Shown piece after piece: positions 21,444 through 34,039 of a stretch of DNA of 64,000 nt. The stretch comes from Erythrobacter tepidarius (GTDB lineage Bacteria > Pseudomonadota > Alphaproteobacteria > Sphingomonadales > Sphingomonadaceae): the NCBI RefSeq assembly GCF_002155695.1, contig NZ_MUYJ01000003.1, positions 217,243-281,242 of the forward strand, read 5' to 3'. The notes beneath the pieces were generated by a model that was not told the origin of the DNA, did not search any database, and saw nothing but the letters and a program-made list of their open reading frames with translations. Within the stretch, counting starts at the first letter, position 1. The number at the start of each line of letters is the position of its first letter. Both the position numbers and the translations under genes were made by a program.

Positions 21444-21977
21444 TTACTTCTTCTTCCCTTCCTTGCGGAAGATGTACTCGCCGCGATAGGCAATGCCCTT
21501 GCCCTTGTACGGCTCGGGCTTGCGCCAGCGGCGGATTTCGGCAGCAAACTGGCCCACGGCCTGCTTGTCGATGCCCGAGATTTCGATCGTGGTCTGATCC
21601 GGGGTCTTCACTTCGAGACCTTCGGGCACCGGAAGATCGACATCGTGGCTGTAGCCGAGCTGCAACTTGAGGTTGCGGCCCTGCGCGCTGGCACGATAGC
21701 CGACCCCCTTGATGTCGAGGATCTTGGTGAAGCCGACGGTGACGCCTTCGACCAGATTCGATACAAGCGTGCGCTGCATGCCCCAGAAGGCACGCGCCTG
21801 CTTGCTGTCATTGGCCGGCTTGACCACGATCTCGCCCGCTTCGACTTTGTAGTCGATGAGATCGGACAGACCCATGGTGAGGGTGCCCTTGGGGCCCTTC
21901 ACGCTCAGCGTGCTGTTTTCGATGGTGGCCGTCACCCCGTCAGGGATCGCCACCGGCTTCTTGCCGATGCGGCTCAT
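21444..21977 (-). CDS. rplF: 50S ribosomal protein L6
   Basis: 177 residues, the same as E. coli. N-terminus [15 protein letters not shown] and C-terminal [19 protein letters not shown] are diagnostic. The ATG shares one base with the rpsH stop (TGATG). Confidence 0.98.
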   Translation of the reverse strand: MSRIGKKPVAIPDGVTATIENSTLSVKGPKGTLTMGLSDLIDYKVEAGEIVVKPANDSKQARAFWGMQRTLVSNLVEGVTVGFTKILDIKGVGYRASAQGRNLKLQLGYSHDVDLPVPEGLEVKTPDQTTIEISGIDKQAVGQFAAEIRRWRKPEPYKGKGIAYRGEYIFRKEGKKK

Positions 21978-22372
21978 CAGAACACCTCCGCCAGCACTTC
22001 GCCACCGACGTTATGGGCGCGCGCCTCGGCATCCGAGAGCACGCCCTTGGGCGTCGAGACGATGGTGATGCCAAGGCCGTTGCGGACGCTCGGAAGCTCC
22101 TTCGAGCCCGAATAGATCCGGCGGCCGGGCTTCGAGACGCGGGCCACGTGCTTGATCGCGGGCTCGCCTTCGAAATACTTAAGCTCAATCCGCAGCGCCG
22201 GGTGCTTGCCCGAATTATCCTCGGAGTAGCCACGGATGTAGCCCTCACGCCGGAGCACTTCGAGAACATTGGCGCGCAGCTTGCTGGCAGGGGTGAGGAC
22301 CGAGTCCTTCTTCGCCTGCTGGCCGTTGCGGATGCGGGTGAGCATGTCACCCAGGGGATCGGTCATAGCCAT
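21977..22372 (-). CDS. rpsH: 30S ribosomal protein S8
   Basis: 131 residues from the ATG at 22372, chosen because GAGGA is eight bases upstream. N-terminus [19 protein letters not shown]-terminal [20 protein letters not shown]. In E. coli S8 represses the spc operon by binding near rplE; no equivalent was examined here. Confidence 0.98.
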   Translation of the reverse strand: MAMTDPLGDMLTRIRNGQQAKKDSVLTPASKLRANVLEVLRREGYIRGYSEDNSGKHPALRIELKYFEGEPAIKHVARVSKPGRRIYSGSKELPSVRNGLGITIVSTPKGVLSDAEARAHNVGGEVLAEVF

Positions 22373-22383
22373 GTACTTGGTCC

Positions 22384-22689
22384 TCACCAGCTCGACTTGG
22401 TCAGGCCCGGAATGAGGCCCTTGTTGCCGAGTTCGCGCAGTTCGATACGGTTGATGCCGAACTTGCGGTAATAGCCGCGGGGGCGGCCGGTGGTGGCGCA
22501 GCGGTTGCGCACCCGCGTCGGGTTCGCATTGCGCGGGATTTCCGCCATCTTGAGCCGAGCGAGCAGACGCTCGGTCTCGTCAAGCGAGGTGTCGTTTGCG
22601 ATCGCCTTCAGCTTCTCGTACTTCGCGGCATAGCGCTTGACGAGCTTCTTGCGGCGTTCGTTCTTGTTGATCGAACTCAGTTTCGCCAT
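22384..22689 (-). CDS. rpsN: 30S ribosomal protein S14
   Basis: 101 residues, the long zinc-free form as in E. coli (no CxxC pairs). N-terminus [16 protein letters not shown]-terminal [20 protein letters not shown]. Confidence 0.98.
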   Translation of the reverse strand: MAKLSSINKNERRKKLVKRYAAKYEKLKAIANDTSLDETERLLARLKMAEIPRNANPTRVRNRCATTGRPRGYYRKFGINRIELRELGNKGLIPGLTKSSW

Positions 22690-22731
22690 GGACTTAAGCT
22701 CTCTTCTTTCGTGTCTCTACGAGAAAGCGGC

Positions 22732-23319
22732 TCACGCCGCCTCCTTCTGTTCGCCCTTGGCTTCACCCTGAAAGGGGAAACCGAACAGACGCAGCAGCTC
22801 GCGCGCCTCTTCGTCGGTCTTGGCGGTGGTGGTGACGATAATGTCCATCCCGCGCACCTTCTCGATCTTGTCGTAGCTGATCTCGGGGAAGACGATCTGC
22901 TCCTTGAGCCCCATCGCATAGTTGCCACGGCCGTCGAACGACCTGGCGTTCAGCCCACGGAAGTCACGGATGCGCGGCATGGCTACGGTCACCAGACGAT
23001 CGAGAAATTCGTACATCCGGTCACGGCGCAGCGTCACCTTGCAGCCAATCGGCATGCCCTCACGCAGCTTGAACTGCGCGATCGACTTCTTGGCGAGCGT
23101 AATCACCGGCTTCTGGCCGGCGATCAGCGCCATTTCCTCGGCAGCGGTCTGAACCTTCTTCTTGTCCTGGCTCGCTTCGCCCACGCCCATGTTGAGCGTG
23201 ATCTTCTCGATCTTGGGGACCTCGAGCCGGTTCTTGTAACCGAACTTCGCGATCATCGCCTTGACGATCTCGGCGTCGTACTTCGCCTTCATCCGCGGCG
23301 TGTAGGTTTTCTCACCCAT
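22732..23319 (-). CDS. rplE: 50S ribosomal protein L5
   Basis: 5S rRNA-binding central protuberance protein, 195 residues (179 in E. coli; a short C-terminal Lys/Glu extension). Signature [16 protein letters not shown] near residue 40. Its start overlaps the rplX stop by eight bases. Confidence 0.98.
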   Translation of the reverse strand: MGEKTYTPRMKAKYDAEIVKAMIAKFGYKNRLEVPKIEKITLNMGVGEASQDKKKVQTAAEEMALIAGQKPVITLAKKSIAQFKLREGMPIGCKVTLRRDRMYEFLDRLVTVAMPRIRDFRGLNARSFDGRGNYAMGLKEQIVFPEISYDKIEKVRGMDIIVTTTAKTDEEARELLRLFGFPFQGEAKGEQKEAA

Positions 23320-23632
23320 TGATGGTCTCCCCGCTCTTCACGGCAACGCGCACCTTCTTGCCATCGCGCACCTCGAAACGGACGCGGGTGGGCTTGCCCG
23401 TCTTGGGATCAGCCACAGCAACCTTCGAGATGTGCATCGGGGCCGGGAACCGGTCGATGCCACCCTGCGGGTTCTGCTGGCTGGGCTTGCGGTGACGGGC
23501 GACGATGTTGACGCCCTCGACAACAACCTTGCCCTCTTTCGGGAGAACCTGGGTAACCGTACCGGTGCGGCCCTTGTCCTTGCCCGAAAGCACGACGACG
23601 CTGTCACCCTTCTTGATCTTGGCGGCTGCCAT
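23312..23632 (-). CDS. rplX: 50S ribosomal protein L24
   Basis: Assembly initiator of the 50S subunit. 106 residues from the ATG at 23632, which overlaps the rplN stop (TGATG). KOW motif region [20 protein letters not shown] at the N-terminus. The open frame upstream of this ATG lies within rplN and is not coding. Confidence 0.98.
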   Translation of the reverse strand: MAAAKIKKGDSVVVLSGKDKGRTGTVTQVLPKEGKVVVEGVNIVARHRKPSQQNPQGGIDRFPAPMHISKVAVADPKTGKPTRVRFEVRDGKKVRVAVKSGETING

Positions 23633-24000
23633 CACAGCACCTCCGGAGCGAGCGAAATGATCTTCATGAAGCCGCGCGACCGCAGCTCGCGCACCACCGG
23701 GCCGAAGATACGGGTGCCGATCGGCTCCTCGTTCTTGTTGACCAGCACGGCAGCGTTGCTGTCGAAGCGGATGACGGTACCATCCGGACGGCGCACGTCC
23801 TTGCGGGTGCGCACGATCACCGCGCGGTGAACGTCGCCCTTCTTTACCTTCGCGCGCGGCTGCGCCTCCTTGACGGAGACGACGATCACGTCGCCGACGC
23901 CCGCGGTCCGGCGCTTCGAGCCGCCCAGCACCTTGATGCACTGGACGCGCTTGGCGCCGCTGTTGTCCGCGACGTCGAGATTGGATTGCATCTGGATCAT
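23632..24000 (-). CDS. rplN: 50S ribosomal protein L14
   Basis: 122 residues. N-terminus [21 protein letters not shown]-terminal [20 protein letters not shown]. One-base overlap with rplX. Confidence 0.98.
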   Translation of the reverse strand: MIQMQSNLDVADNSGAKRVQCIKVLGGSKRRTAGVGDVIVVSVKEAQPRAKVKKGDVHRAVIVRTRKDVRRPDGTVIRFDSNAAVLVNKNEEPIGTRIFGPVVRELRSRGFMKIISLAPEVL

Positions 24001-24075
24001 TGATCCGTTTTCCTTCTCAGTGGCTTACCGGGACGCCCGATCCGACCGGGGCCCGGCAGTTCCGTTTACGCCAAT

Positions 24076-24366
24076 TCAGTTGCCCGCTTCCGCGACATCG
24101 AGATCAGCCTCGATCGCCTGGGGGCCGCCCGCGACGACCCGATCCTTGACGATCCAGGTCTTGGTTTTCGAAATCGGACGGGTCTCTTCGATCCGCACGA
24201 CATCGCCCACGGTGTATTCGTTGTTCTCGTCGTGCGCGTGATACTTCTTCGAACGACGGATGATCTTCCCGTAAAGCGGATGCTTCACCTTGCGTTCGAC
24301 CTTCACGGTGACGGTCTTGTCGGTCTTGTCGGAGGTCACAGTCCCGACGAGAATGCGCTTGGGCAT
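24076..24366 (-). CDS. rpsQ: 30S ribosomal protein S17
   Basis: 96 residues (84 in E. coli). [20 protein letters not shown] and the [19 protein letters not shown] segment identify it. The C-terminus has a short extension ending DLDVAEAGN. Confidence 0.98.
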   Translation of the reverse strand: MPKRILVGTVTSDKTDKTVTVKVERKVKHPLYGKIIRRSKKYHAHDENNEYTVGDVVRIEETRPISKTKTWIVKDRVVAGGPQAIEADLDVAEAGN

Positions 24367-24378
24367 TGTGCTTACTCC

Positions 24379-24591
24379 TTACGCCTTGGCGGCGGCGGCC
24401 TTGGCCGCACGCTCGTTTTGGAGCGTCTTGATCTGCGCGATGGTCCGGCGCACCTCACGGATGCGCGAGGGAGCCTCGAGCTGGTTGGTCGCAGCCTGGA
24501 ACCGGAGATTGAACTGCTCGCGCTTGAGCTCGATGAGCTCGGCGTTCAGCTGATCATCGGTCTTGGTGCGAAGGTCCGCGATATCGGCCAT
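24379..24591 (-). CDS. rpmC: 50S ribosomal protein L29
   Basis: 70 residues from the ATG at 24591, which overlaps the rplP stop. Helical hairpin protein at the tunnel exit; REQFNLRFQAATNQLEAPSR is the family signature. Ala/Lys-rich C-terminus. Confidence 0.97.
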   Translation of the reverse strand: MADIADLRTKTDDQLNAELIELKREQFNLRFQAATNQLEAPSRIREVRRTIAQIKTLQNERAAKAAAAKA

Positions 24592-25025
24592 TATTCGCCT
24601 CCCAGGTGGCTGGTGTCGCCAAGGCGGGCGACGACCTTGGTCTTGATCGGCAGCTTCATCGCTGCGCGCTCGAAAGCTTCGGCGGCCAGCGGGCCGGCGA
24701 CGCCGTCGAGTTCGAACAGGATGCGGCCCGGCTTCACCTTGGCCGCCCAGTATTCGACCGAACCCTTGCCCTTGCCCTGACGGACTTCGGCAGGCTTCTT
24801 CGACACCGGCACATCGGGGAACACGCGGATCCACAGCCGGCCCTGACGCTTGATGTGACGGGTGATCGCACGACGCGCCGCTTCGATCTGACGGGCGGTG
24901 ACACGCTCCGGCTCAAGCGCCTTGAGCCCATAGGAGCCGAAGTTGAGGGTGGTGCCACCCTTGGCTTCGCCCTTGATCCGGCCCTTGAACTGCTTGCGAA
25001 ACTTGGTTTTCTTCGGTTGCAACAT
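24591..25025 (-). CDS. rplP: 50S ribosomal protein L16
   Basis: 144 residues (136 in E. coli). N-terminus [40 protein letters not shown] in the middle. Helps organise the A site of the peptidyl-transferase centre. Confidence 0.98.
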   Translation of the reverse strand: MLQPKKTKFRKQFKGRIKGEAKGGTTLNFGSYGLKALEPERVTARQIEAARRAITRHIKRQGRLWIRVFPDVPVSKKPAEVRQGKGKGSVEYWAAKVKPGRILFELDGVAGPLAAEAFERAAMKLPIKTKVVARLGDTSHLGGE

Positions 25026-25037
25026 TGTCTGTTACCT

Positions 25038-25733
25038 CTAGCGGGCCGGACGGACGCCGGAAGTCTGGGCTTCCATCATCAGGCGGTCCTGCGCGGTCGG
25101 ATCGTGCGCGAGGATCTCGCCCTTGAAGATCCACACCTTGATGCCGATGATGCCGTAAGCGGTGAGCGCCTCGGCTTCAGCATAGTCGATGTTAGCACGC
25201 AGGGTGTGGAGCGGAACGCGGCCTTCGCGATACCATTCGACGCGGGCGATCTCCGCCCCGCCGAGACGGCCGCCGCACACAATCTTGATGCCCTCCGCGC
25301 CCAGGCGAAGCGCGGACTGCACCGCACGCTTCATCGCCCGGCGGAACGCCACGCGGCGCACCAGCTGGTCGGCAATGCCCTGCGCCACGAGCTTGGCATC
25401 GATCTCCGGCTTGCGGATCTCGACGATGTTCAGCTTGACCTCGCTCGCGGTCATCGTGGCGAGCTTCGCGCGCAGCTTCTCGATGTCTGCACCCTTCTTA
25501 CCGATGATGACACCGGGGCGCGCAGCGAAGATCGAAACGCGGCAAAGCTTGGCCGGACGCTCGATCACGACCTTGGAAATCGCCGCCTGCGGCAGGTTTT
25601 CCATGATGTACTTGCGGATCGCGAGATCTTCCTTGAGCAGGCCCGCATAGTCACGTCCTTCGGCGTACCAGCGGCTGTCCCAGGTGCGGTTGATCTGCAA
25701 GCGCAGACCGATCGGATTGCTCTTCTGACCCAT
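25038..25733 (-). CDS. rpsC: 30S ribosomal protein S3
   Basis: 231 residues (233 in E. coli). mRNA entry-tunnel protein with a KH domain ([20 protein letters not shown] near residues 75-95). N-terminus [20 protein letters not shown]. Confidence 0.98.
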   Translation of the reverse strand: MGQKSNPIGLRLQINRTWDSRWYAEGRDYAGLLKEDLAIRKYIMENLPQAAISKVVIERPAKLCRVSIFAARPGVIIGKKGADIEKLRAKLATMTASEVKLNIVEIRKPEIDAKLVAQGIADQLVRRVAFRRAMKRAVQSALRLGAEGIKIVCGGRLGGAEIARVEWYREGRVPLHTLRANIDYAEAEALTAYGIIGIKVWIFKGEILAHDPTAQDRLMMEAQTSGVRPAR

Positions 25734-25734
25734 C

Positions 25735-26112
25735 TCAGGCCTCCTCTGCTTCGCGAACCACGATCCGCAGACGCGAGAACGGCTTCAAAATCCGGGTCGA
25801 CTTACCGCGGCCACGGGTGTGGAAGCGCTTCATCGTCACCGACTTGCCCACGCTCGCTTCGGCGACGATCAGCGCGTCGACATCGAGGTTGTGGTTGTTT
25901 TCCGCATTGGCGATCGCCGAGGCGAGCACCTTGCTCGCATCGCGCGCCATCGCCCGCTTCGAAAAGGCGAGGATGTTCATCGCCTCTTCAGCCTTCTTGC
26001 CGCGGATCAGGGCGGCCACGAGGTTGAGCTTCTGCGCCGAACCACGGATGGTGGTGCCGACGGCCAGCGCCTCGTTATCGCCCACGCGGCGGGGTGCCTT
26101 TGCCTTACCCAT
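25735..26112 (-). CDS. rplV: 50S ribosomal protein L22
   Basis: 125 residues. The long beta-hairpin that lines the exit tunnel ends in [19 protein letters not shown]. One-base spacing to rpsC; its ATG overlaps the rpsS stop. Confidence 0.98.
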   Translation of the reverse strand: MGKAKAPRRVGDNEALAVGTTIRGSAQKLNLVAALIRGKKAEEAMNILAFSKRAMARDASKVLASAIANAENNHNLDVDALIVAEASVGKSVTMKRFHTRGRGKSTRILKPFSRLRIVVREAEEA

Positions 26113-26387
26113 TAGCGCTTGCCCTTCTTGTCGGCGGCGTGACCGGGGAAGGTGCGCGTGGGCGCAAATTCACCGAGCTTGTGGCCGACCATTTCTTCCG
26201 AAACCGAAACGGGAATGAACTTGTGCCCGTTGTACACGTTGAAGGTGAGCCCGACGAACTGCGGCAGGATCGTCGAACGCCGCGACCAGGTCTTGATCGG
26301 CTTGGTGTTCATGGTTTCCTGCGCGCTTTCAGCCTTCTTGAGCAGGCTCAGCTCGACAAACGGACCTTTCCAGACGGAACGTGCCAT
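26112..26387 (-). CDS. rpsS: 30S ribosomal protein S19
   Basis: 91 residues. [20 protein letters not shown] and [20 protein letters not shown] are diagnostic. Head protein that pairs with S13. Confidence 0.98.
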   Translation of the reverse strand: MARSVWKGPFVELSLLKKAESAQETMNTKPIKTWSRRSTILPQFVGLTFNVYNGHKFIPVSVSEEMVGHKLGEFAPTRTFPGHAADKKGKR

Positions 26388-26393
26388 TGTCTC

Positions 26394-27230
26394 TTACCTC
26401 TTCTTCTTCGCGTGACGCGAACGGATGATCATCTTGTCCGTCTGCTTGTTGTGGCGCGTGCGGGCCCCCTTGGTCGGCTTGCCCCACGGGGTCACCGGAT
26501 GACGACCGCCCGAGGTGCGCCCTTCACCACCACCGTGCGGGTGATCGACCGGGTTCTTCGCCACGCCACGGGTCAGCGGACGCCTGCCCATCCAGCGCGA
26601 GCGGCCGGCCTTGGCAAAGTTCTGGTTGGCGTTGTCGGGGTTCGATACCGCCCCCACCGTGCCCATGCAGTCGGCGCGCAGGTAACGCTGCTCGCCCGAG
26701 TTGAGCCGGACGATGACCATCGCGCGGTCACGGCCAACGACCTGCACATAGGCGCCAGCCGAACGGGCGATCTGGCCACCCTTGCCCGGCTTCATCTCGA
26801 CATTATGGCAGATCGTGCCAACGGGCATCTGACCCAGCAGCATCGCATTGCCCGGCTTGGTGTCGGTCTTCTCGCCCGCCACCACCGTGTCGCCGACCGC
26901 CAGACGCTGCGGCGCGATGATGTAGGCCTGCTCGCCGTCTTCGTACCGCACCAGCGCGATGAACGCCGTGCGGTTCGGGTCGTACTCGATCCGCTCGACG
27001 GTGGCCGGCATGTCCCACTTGCGACGCTTGAAGTCGATAAAGCGATACTTCTGCTTGTGACCACCGGCAATGCCACGCGAGGTGACATGGCCCTTGTTGT
27101 TGCGGCCACCGGTCTTGCGCTTGCCTTCGGTAAGCGCCTTGACCGGCTTGCCCTTCCACAGGGCCGACTTGTCGACCAGAATCAGACCGCGGCGCGCGGG
27201 ACTGGTCGGCTTGTAGTTCTTGAGTGCCAT
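26394..27230 (-). CDS. rplB: 50S ribosomal protein L2
   Basis: 278 residues (273 in E. coli), central to peptidyl-transferase activity. Conserved C-terminal [20 protein letters not shown] with the universally conserved His. Confidence 0.98.
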   Translation of the reverse strand: MALKNYKPTSPARRGLILVDKSALWKGKPVKALTEGKRKTGGRNNKGHVTSRGIAGGHKQKYRFIDFKRRKWDMPATVERIEYDPNRTAFIALVRYEDGEQAYIIAPQRLAVGDTVVAGEKTDTKPGNAMLLGQMPVGTICHNVEMKPGKGGQIARSAGAYVQVVGRDRAMVIVRLNSGEQRYLRADCMGTVGAVSNPDNANQNFAKAGRSRWMGRRPLTRGVAKNPVDHPHGGGEGRTSGGRHPVTPWGKPTKGARTRHNKQTDKMIIRSRHAKKKR

Positions 27231-27254
27231 TGTTCGTGCCTCTGTCCCTTGGCC

Positions 27255-27563
27255 TCAGATTCCGCTGGTGATGTCGATCATTTCGCCCTCGGCGAGGGTG
27301 ACGATCGCCTTCTTCACGTTGCTGCGCTGATAGGCCTTGCCCTTCCAGCGCTTGGTCTTGCCCTTCATCACTAGGGTGTTCACCGCGACGACCTTCTTGT
27401 CGTAGATCGCTTCGATGGCTTCCTTGATCTGGGGCTTGGTCGCATCCTTGGCCACCTTGAAGACGACCGCGTTCTGTTCGGACGCGAGGGTCGATTTCTC
27501 GGTGATGTGGGGGGCGAGGATCACGTCGTAATGACGCGCATCGACGGTCTGCTTCTTAGCCAT
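27255..27563 (-). CDS. rplW: 50S ribosomal protein L23
   Basis: 102 residues from the ATG at 27563 ([20 protein letters not shown]). Docking site at the tunnel exit for trigger factor and SRP. It overlaps the end of rplD by eight bases, a typical S10-operon coupling. Confidence 0.98.
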   Translation of the reverse strand: MAKKQTVDARHYDVILAPHITEKSTLASEQNAVVFKVAKDATKPQIKEAIEAIYDKKVVAVNTLVMKGKTKRWKGKAYQRSNVKKAIVTLAEGEMIDITSGI

Positions 27564-28182
27564 TGAAGCGCGCCTCCAGCTTTTCGACCGCGGCCTTGGT
27601 GAGAACCAGCGTGTCATGGTTGAGGATATCGTAAACATTGGCGCCGATCGCCGGGAGCACGTTGACGCCCGGCAGGTTGCCAGCCGCCTTCTTGAAGCCC
27701 GCGTCGACCTGTTCGCCGTCGATCACCAGCACCTTGCCCGAAAGACCGGCCTTCACGAGGTGACCCTTGAGCGCCTTGGTCTTGGCTTCGGCCAGCGCGA
27801 GGCTGTCCACCACGATAAGGCCGTCCCTGGCCTTGCTCGATAGCGCCATCTTCAGGCCGAGCGCGCGGATCTTCTTGTTGAGCGACTGCCCGAAATCACG
27901 CTTGCGCGCACCATGAGCCTTGCCGCCGCCGATGAAGGTCGGAGCCGCACGGTCGCCGTGACGGGCCGATCCGCCACCCTTCTGGCGGCCAAACTTCTTG
28001 CCGGTGCGGGCCACGTCCGAACGCTCGCGCGTCGGGCGGGCGGTGCCGCGGCGGTTTTCGAGCTGCCAGGTCACGACGCGGTGCAGGATGTCGGCACGCG
28101 GCTCGAGGCCGAACACGTCATCCGACAGCTCGATCTCGCCTGCGGCGTTTCCGCCGTCGATTTTCTGAACCTTGATCTTCAT
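27556..28182 (-). CDS. rplD: 50S ribosomal protein L4
   Basis: 208 residues. Tunnel-constriction loop includes [20 protein letters not shown]. In E. coli L4 also represses the S10 operon by attenuation in the rpsJ leader. Here a terminator-like structure is present in the rpsJ leader (29617-29670), so a similar control is possible but not shown. Confidence 0.98.
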   Translation of the reverse strand: MKIKVQKIDGGNAAGEIELSDDVFGLEPRADILHRVVTWQLENRRGTARPTRERSDVARTGKKFGRQKGGGSARHGDRAAPTFIGGGKAHGARKRDFGQSLNKKIRALGLKMALSSKARDGLIVVDSLALAEAKTKALKGHLVKAGLSGKVLVIDGEQVDAGFKKAAGNLPGVNVLPAIGANVYDILNHDTLVLTKAAVEKLEARFNG

Positions 28183-28185
28183 GGC

Positions 28186-28980
28186 TCAGCCTTCCTTGTT
28201 TTCTTCGGTGGCCTCGGTGCCGGGCTCGGCACCTTCCGTCACGATGGCTTGTTCGGCGGCCGCCTCGACCACCGAGAGCGTCTCATCAGCGACCGGAGCG
28301 CCCTTCTCGAGCACCGCGCCAGGGAACGGCACGCCCTCAGGCAGCGGCAGCTTGACCGCGTCGCGCACGAGCAGCCAGCCGTTCTTCGAGCCCGGAACCG
28401 AACCCTTCACGAACAGCAGGCCGCGGGTCGCATCGGTGCGGACGATTTCGAGGTTCTGCTGGGTGCGCTGACGGTCGCCCATGTGGCCGGCCATCTTCTT
28501 TCCCTTGAACACCCGGCCCGGATCCTGACGGTTACCGGTCGAACCATGCGCACGGTGCGAGATCGACACGCCGTGGGTGGCGCGCATACCGCCAAAGCCC
28601 CAACGCTTCATCGCGCCCGCAAAGCCCTTGCCTTGGGTATGGCCGGTAATGTCGACCTTCTGGCCGGGCACGAAGTGATCGGCCGAGATGGTCGCACCGA
28701 CGGGCACGAGCGCATCTTCGCTATCCACGCGAAATTCGGCGACCTGCTTCTTGAGGCCGACGCCAGCCTTGGCGAAGTGCTCGCGCTGCGGCTTGGCGAC
28801 ATTCTTTTGCTTGGCTTCACCCGCACCCAGCTGCAGCGCGAAATAGCCATCGCGTTCTGCGGTGCGGTGCGAAACCACCTGACAATCTTCCAGCGACAGA
28901 ACGGTCACGGGCACGTGCCGTCCGTCCTCCTGGAAGAGGCGGGTCATCCCGACTTTCTTTGCGATCACGCCGGTGCGCAT
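28186..28980 (-). CDS. rplC: 50S ribosomal protein L3
   Basis: 264 residues from the ATG at 28980 ([20 protein letters not shown]) against 209 in E. coli. The core ends near residue 220; the last 40 residues are acidic and low in complexity ([16 protein letters not shown]). Signature [19 protein letters not shown]. Confidence 0.97.
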   Translation of the reverse strand: MRTGVIAKKVGMTRLFQEDGRHVPVTVLSLEDCQVVSHRTAERDGYFALQLGAGEAKQKNVAKPQREHFAKAGVGLKKQVAEFRVDSEDALVPVGATISADHFVPGQKVDITGHTQGKGFAGAMKRWGFGGMRATHGVSISHRAHGSTGNRQDPGRVFKGKKMAGHMGDRQRTQQNLEIVRTDATRGLLFVKGSVPGSKNGWLLVRDAVKLPLPEGVPFPGAVLEKGAPVADETLSVVEAAAEQAIVTEGAEPGTEATEENKEG

Positions 28981-29179
28981 CGTCTTGTTACTCCTCATCA
29001 GAGGCACCCCACGGACCATCCGCAAGGTGCATGGCAGGCCGCGCCGCAAGTGCCGCAGCCCAGTTCAGCCCGAGTTTTCAAGCATCGCCCCGTCCGGGCT
29101 GAATGCTTCCGCTGGCCAGATGGCCGCAGGAAGCGAGACGGGGGACGCAGCCCGGAGCACGGCTCCGGCGGTATCCACC

Positions 29180-29216
29180 CTATCGTCAGGCGGAGCGTCA
29201 ACCGCTCCCACGATAG
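29180..29216 (-). promoter_or_regulatory. Stem-loop in the rpsJ-rplC spacer
   Basis: Outer arms CTATCGT / ACGATAG and inner arms GGAGCG / CGCTCC, just after the rpsJ stop on the minus strand. The spacer between rpsJ and rplC is about 270 bp, unusually long for this operon, and otherwise holds no gene that I can see. Confidence 0.45.
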
Positions 29217-29253
29217 AGGCCCTCACCCGTGAGGCGAGGGCATGTCGGCCAGC

Positions 29254-29565
29254 TTACGCCAGCTTGATCTCAACGTTCACGCCGGCCGCCAGATCGAGCT
29301 TCATCAGCGCATCGACGGTCTGAGCGTTGGGCTGCACGATGTCGAGCAGCCGCTTGTAGGTGCGCACCTCGAACTGCTCACGCGACTTCTTGTCGATGTG
29401 CGGCCCGCGGTTCACGGTGAACTTCTCGATCCGCGTCGGCAGAGGAATGGGGCCACGAATGAGCGCGCCGGTCCGACGGGCGGTGTCGGCGATCTCGCCC
29501 GTCGCCTGGTCGAGAACGCGATGATCGAACGCCTTGAGGCGAATGCGGATATTCTGAGCTTCCAT
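29254..29565 (-). CDS. rpsJ: 30S ribosomal protein S10
   Basis: 103 residues, the same as E. coli. [20 protein letters not shown] and the loop [17 protein letters not shown] identify it. First gene of the S10 transcript; its leader carries a promoter-like site and terminator-like structure. Confidence 0.98.
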   Translation of the reverse strand: MEAQNIRIRLKAFDHRVLDQATGEIADTARRTGALIRGPIPLPTRIEKFTVNRGPHIDKKSREQFEVRTYKRLLDIVQPNAQTVDALMKLDLAAGVNVEIKLA

Positions 29566-29616
29566 GTCCTACTACCGATGCGAAAGAGCCAAGGAGCCAC
29601 CGGTTGCCCGGCAATT

Positions 29617-29670
29617 CCCAAAAACAAAGACCGCCCCGCATGGCTCGGTTTCCCGTGAGCGGGCGGCCTT
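29617..29670 (-). terminator. Terminator-like hairpin in the rpsJ leader (possible attenuator)
   Basis: On the minus strand AAGGCCGCCCGC pairs with GCGGGGCGGTCTT (one bulge), then TTTGTTTTT follows. It lies after the rpsJ promoter-like site and about 50 bases before the rpsJ ATG. It could end tuf read-through or act as an attenuator for the S10 operon. Confidence 0.6.
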
Positions 29671-29685
29671 CTTCAAAACTCGTGT

Positions 29686-29708
29686 CAGACGAGCGCGAAT
29701 CTCGTCTG
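29686..29708 (-). promoter_or_regulatory. Hairpin at the 5' end of the rpsJ leader
   Basis: Perfect 8-bp arms CAGACGAG / CTCGTCTG with a 7-nt loop, beginning about ten bases after the -10 box of the rpsJ promoter, so it would be the first structure made in the transcript. Confidence 0.5.
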
Positions 29709-29718
29709 CGGATGCGCG

Positions 29719-29747
29719 CCTATACGGGGCGCACCCTTTCAAGGCAA
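29719..29747 (-). promoter_or_regulatory. Promoter of the S10 operon (rpsJ)
   Basis: On the minus strand TTGCCT, a 17-bp spacer, then TATAGG, followed directly by CGCGCATC. The leader to rpsJ would be about 150 nt. The same -10/discriminator string, with one base changed, occurs upstream of rpsL. Confidence 0.65.
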
Positions 29748-29825
29748 GGGGGATTGGCAAGGAAATTGCGTGACCATCCAACGCGTGCCCCTGCCACGCC
29801 CGAACGCCCTGCCCTTCGATGCCAA

Positions 29826-29859
29826 GAGGCCCGATCGCTCATGCAAGCGACCGGGCCTC
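29826..29859 (-). terminator. Hairpin after tuf
   Basis: 14-bp arms GAGGCCCGGTCGCT / AGCGATCGGGCCTC (one wobble pair), loop TGCATG, 37 bases past the tuf stop. The T-run after it is weak (TTGGC), so it may be a partial terminator. Confidence 0.55.
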
Positions 29860-29895
29860 CGAATCTGAGGTCACGCTCCCCGCGGGAGCCGAACC

Positions 29896-31086
29896 TTACT
29901 TGGTGATCTTGGACACGACGCCCGAACCCACGGTCCGGCCGCCCTCGCGGATCGCGAAGCGCAGACCTTCGTCCATGGCGATCGGCGCGATCAGCTTGAC
30001 GCCGATCGAGACGTTGTCGCCCGGCATCACCATTTCGGTGCCTTCGGGAAGGATCACTTCGCCGGTCACGTCGGTGGTGCGGAAGTAGAACTGCGGGCGG
30101 TAGTTGGCGAAGAACGGGGTGTGACGGCCGCCTTCGTCCTTCGACAGCACATAGACCTCGGCTTCGAACTCGGTGTGCGGCTTGACCGAGCCGGGCTTGC
30201 ACAGCACCTGACCACGCTCGACCTCATCGCGCGCAACGCCGCGGATCAGCGCGCCGATATTGTCACCCGCCTCGCCGCGATCGAGCAGCTTGCGGAACAT
30301 TTCGACGCCGGTGACGGTGGTCTTGCGGGTGTCCCTGAGACCGACGATTTCGACTTCGTCGCCCACGTTCACCACGCCGGTCTCGACACGGCCGGTCACA
30401 ACGGTGCCGCGACCCGAGATCGAGAACACGTCCTCGATCGGCATCAGGAAGTCCTTGTCGATCGGACGGTCGGGCTGCGGGATGTATTCGTCAACCGCCT
30501 TGATCAGGGCAATGATCGAATCCTTGCCGATGTGATCATCGCGGCCTTCGAGCGCGGCGAGCGCCGAACCCTTGATGATCGGAATATTGTCGCCGTCAAA
30601 GTCATACGAGCTGAGCAGCTCGCGCACTTCAAGCTCGACCAGCTCGAGGATTTCCTCGTCGTCGACCTGGTCGACCTTGTTCATGTACACCACCAGCGCC
30701 GGCACACCGACCTGACGGGCAAGCAGGATGTGCTCACGCGTCTGGGGCATCGGGCCGTCGGCGGCGTTCACGACGAGGATCGCACCGTCCATCTGCGCGG
30801 CACCGGTGATCATGTTCTTCACGTAGTCGGCGTGACCCGGGCAGTCGACGTGGGCGTAGTGGCGCTTTTCGCTTTCATATTCGACGTGCGCGGTCGAGAT
30901 GGTGATGCCGCGCTCCCGTTCTTCGGGAGCCTTGTCGATGTTGGCGAAATCAACCGCTTCGCCACCGTAGGTTTCAGCCATCACCTTGGTGATCGCCGCC
31001 GTCAGCGTGGTCTTGCCGTGGTCGACGTGACCGATCGTGCCGATATTGCAGTGCGGCTTGTTCCGCTGGAATTTTTCCTTGGCCAT
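29896..31086 (-). CDS. tuf: Elongation factor Tu
   Basis: Delivers aminoacyl-tRNA to the ribosome. 396 residues from the ATG at 31086 ([20 protein letters not shown]). P-loop GHVDHGKT starting near residue 19, switch DCPGHADY near 80, and NKVD near 135 are intact. Located after fusA in the str operon. Only one copy is in the window. Confidence 0.98.
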   Translation of the reverse strand: MAKEKFQRNKPHCNIGTIGHVDHGKTTLTAAITKVMAETYGGEAVDFANIDKAPEERERGITISTAHVEYESEKRHYAHVDCPGHADYVKNMITGAAQMDGAILVVNAADGPMPQTREHILLARQVGVPALVVYMNKVDQVDDEEILELVELEVRELLSSYDFDGDNIPIIKGSALAALEGRDDHIGKDSIIALIKAVDEYIPQPDRPIDKDFLMPIEDVFSISGRGTVVTGRVETGVVNVGDEVEIVGLRDTRKTTVTGVEMFRKLLDRGEAGDNIGALIRGVARDEVERGQVLCKPGSVKPHTEFEAEVYVLSKDEGGRHTPFFANYRPQFYFRTTDVTGEVILPEGTEMVMPGDNVSIGVKLIAPIAMDEGLRFAIREGGRTVGSGVVSKITK

Positions 31087-31182
31087 TTCTCTGGTGTACC
31101 TTCTTGGATGAAAAGATGAGTTCGCGGGAGAATGTGGCGGCACCCGCAGAATCAGGCGCCGCCCCTAGACTGCCGAAGCAGC

Positions 31183-33315
<2,133 letters not shown>

Positions 33316-33425
33316 ATCAGGTTCCTTACGAGTGAGGGGGCCGCCGGTCTGCGGTCAGCGCCCCATATAGGGATGATTGTGACAGCCGAAAGACCAAGCC
33401 CCGCGGCTGCCCACAATCAACGGAG

Positions 33426-33896
33426 TTACCAGCGGTAATGCGAGAAGGCCCGGTTGGCGTCGGCCATGCGATGGGTGTCTTCGCGCTTCTTGACCGCGTT
33501 GCCGCGGTTGTTGGCCGCATCCATCAGCTCGGCCGACAGCCGCGCGGCCATCGTGGTTTCCGGACGACCGCGCGCAGCGCTGATCAGCCAGCGGATCGCC
33601 AGGGCCTGAGCGCGCTCGGGACGCACTTCCACCGGCACCTGGTAGGTCGCACCGCCCACGCGGCGGCTACGAACCTCGACCTGCGGCTTCACGTTGTTCA
33701 GCGCATCGTGGAACAGCTGGATCGGATCGGTCTTGGCCTTGCTCTCGACCGCGGCGAGCGCGCCATAGACGATCTTTTCGGCAACGGCCTTCTTCCCGTC
33801 GAGCATGAGGTTGTTCATGAACTTCGACAGAACCCGATCACCATACTGCGGATCGGGCAGGATTTCCCGCTTCTCGGGACGACGACGACGTGACAT
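33426..33896 (-). CDS. rpsG: 30S ribosomal protein S7
   Basis: 156 residues. Head-assembly initiator; [20 protein letters not shown] at the N-terminus. In E. coli S7 represses the str operon by binding the rpsL-rpsG gap, and a long hairpin is present in that gap here. Confidence 0.98.
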   Translation of the reverse strand: MSRRRRPEKREILPDPQYGDRVLSKFMNNLMLDGKKAVAEKIVYGALAAVESKAKTDPIQLFHDALNNVKPQVEVRSRRVGGATYQVPVEVRPERAQALAIRWLISAARGRPETTMAARLSAELMDAANNRGNAVKKREDTHRMADANRAFSHYRW

Positions 33897-33955
33897 CTTC
33901 TTAATTCCTTCGGAATGCGGCGAACCCGTCCGGGTCTGCCTTGCGGCTCCGGCCC

Positions 33956-34011
33956 GCTCCCCCTCCCGGCCACCCAGATGCTACCTCGACGGGGTAGCTG
34001 GGAGGGGGAGC
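33956..34011 (-). promoter_or_regulatory. Long hairpin in the rpsL-rpsG gap, candidate S7 autoregulatory site
   Basis: Perfect 12-bp outer arms GCTCCCCCTCCC / GGGAGGGGGAGC, then CCCAG/CTGGG and GCTACC/GGTAGC inside. It fills the 143-bp gap. There is no T-run. By analogy with E. coli, where S7 binds this gap, it is a candidate repressor site. Confidence 0.55.
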
Positions 34012-34039
34012 GGTCCGCAGCCGGGTCCGCGCCTGAACC

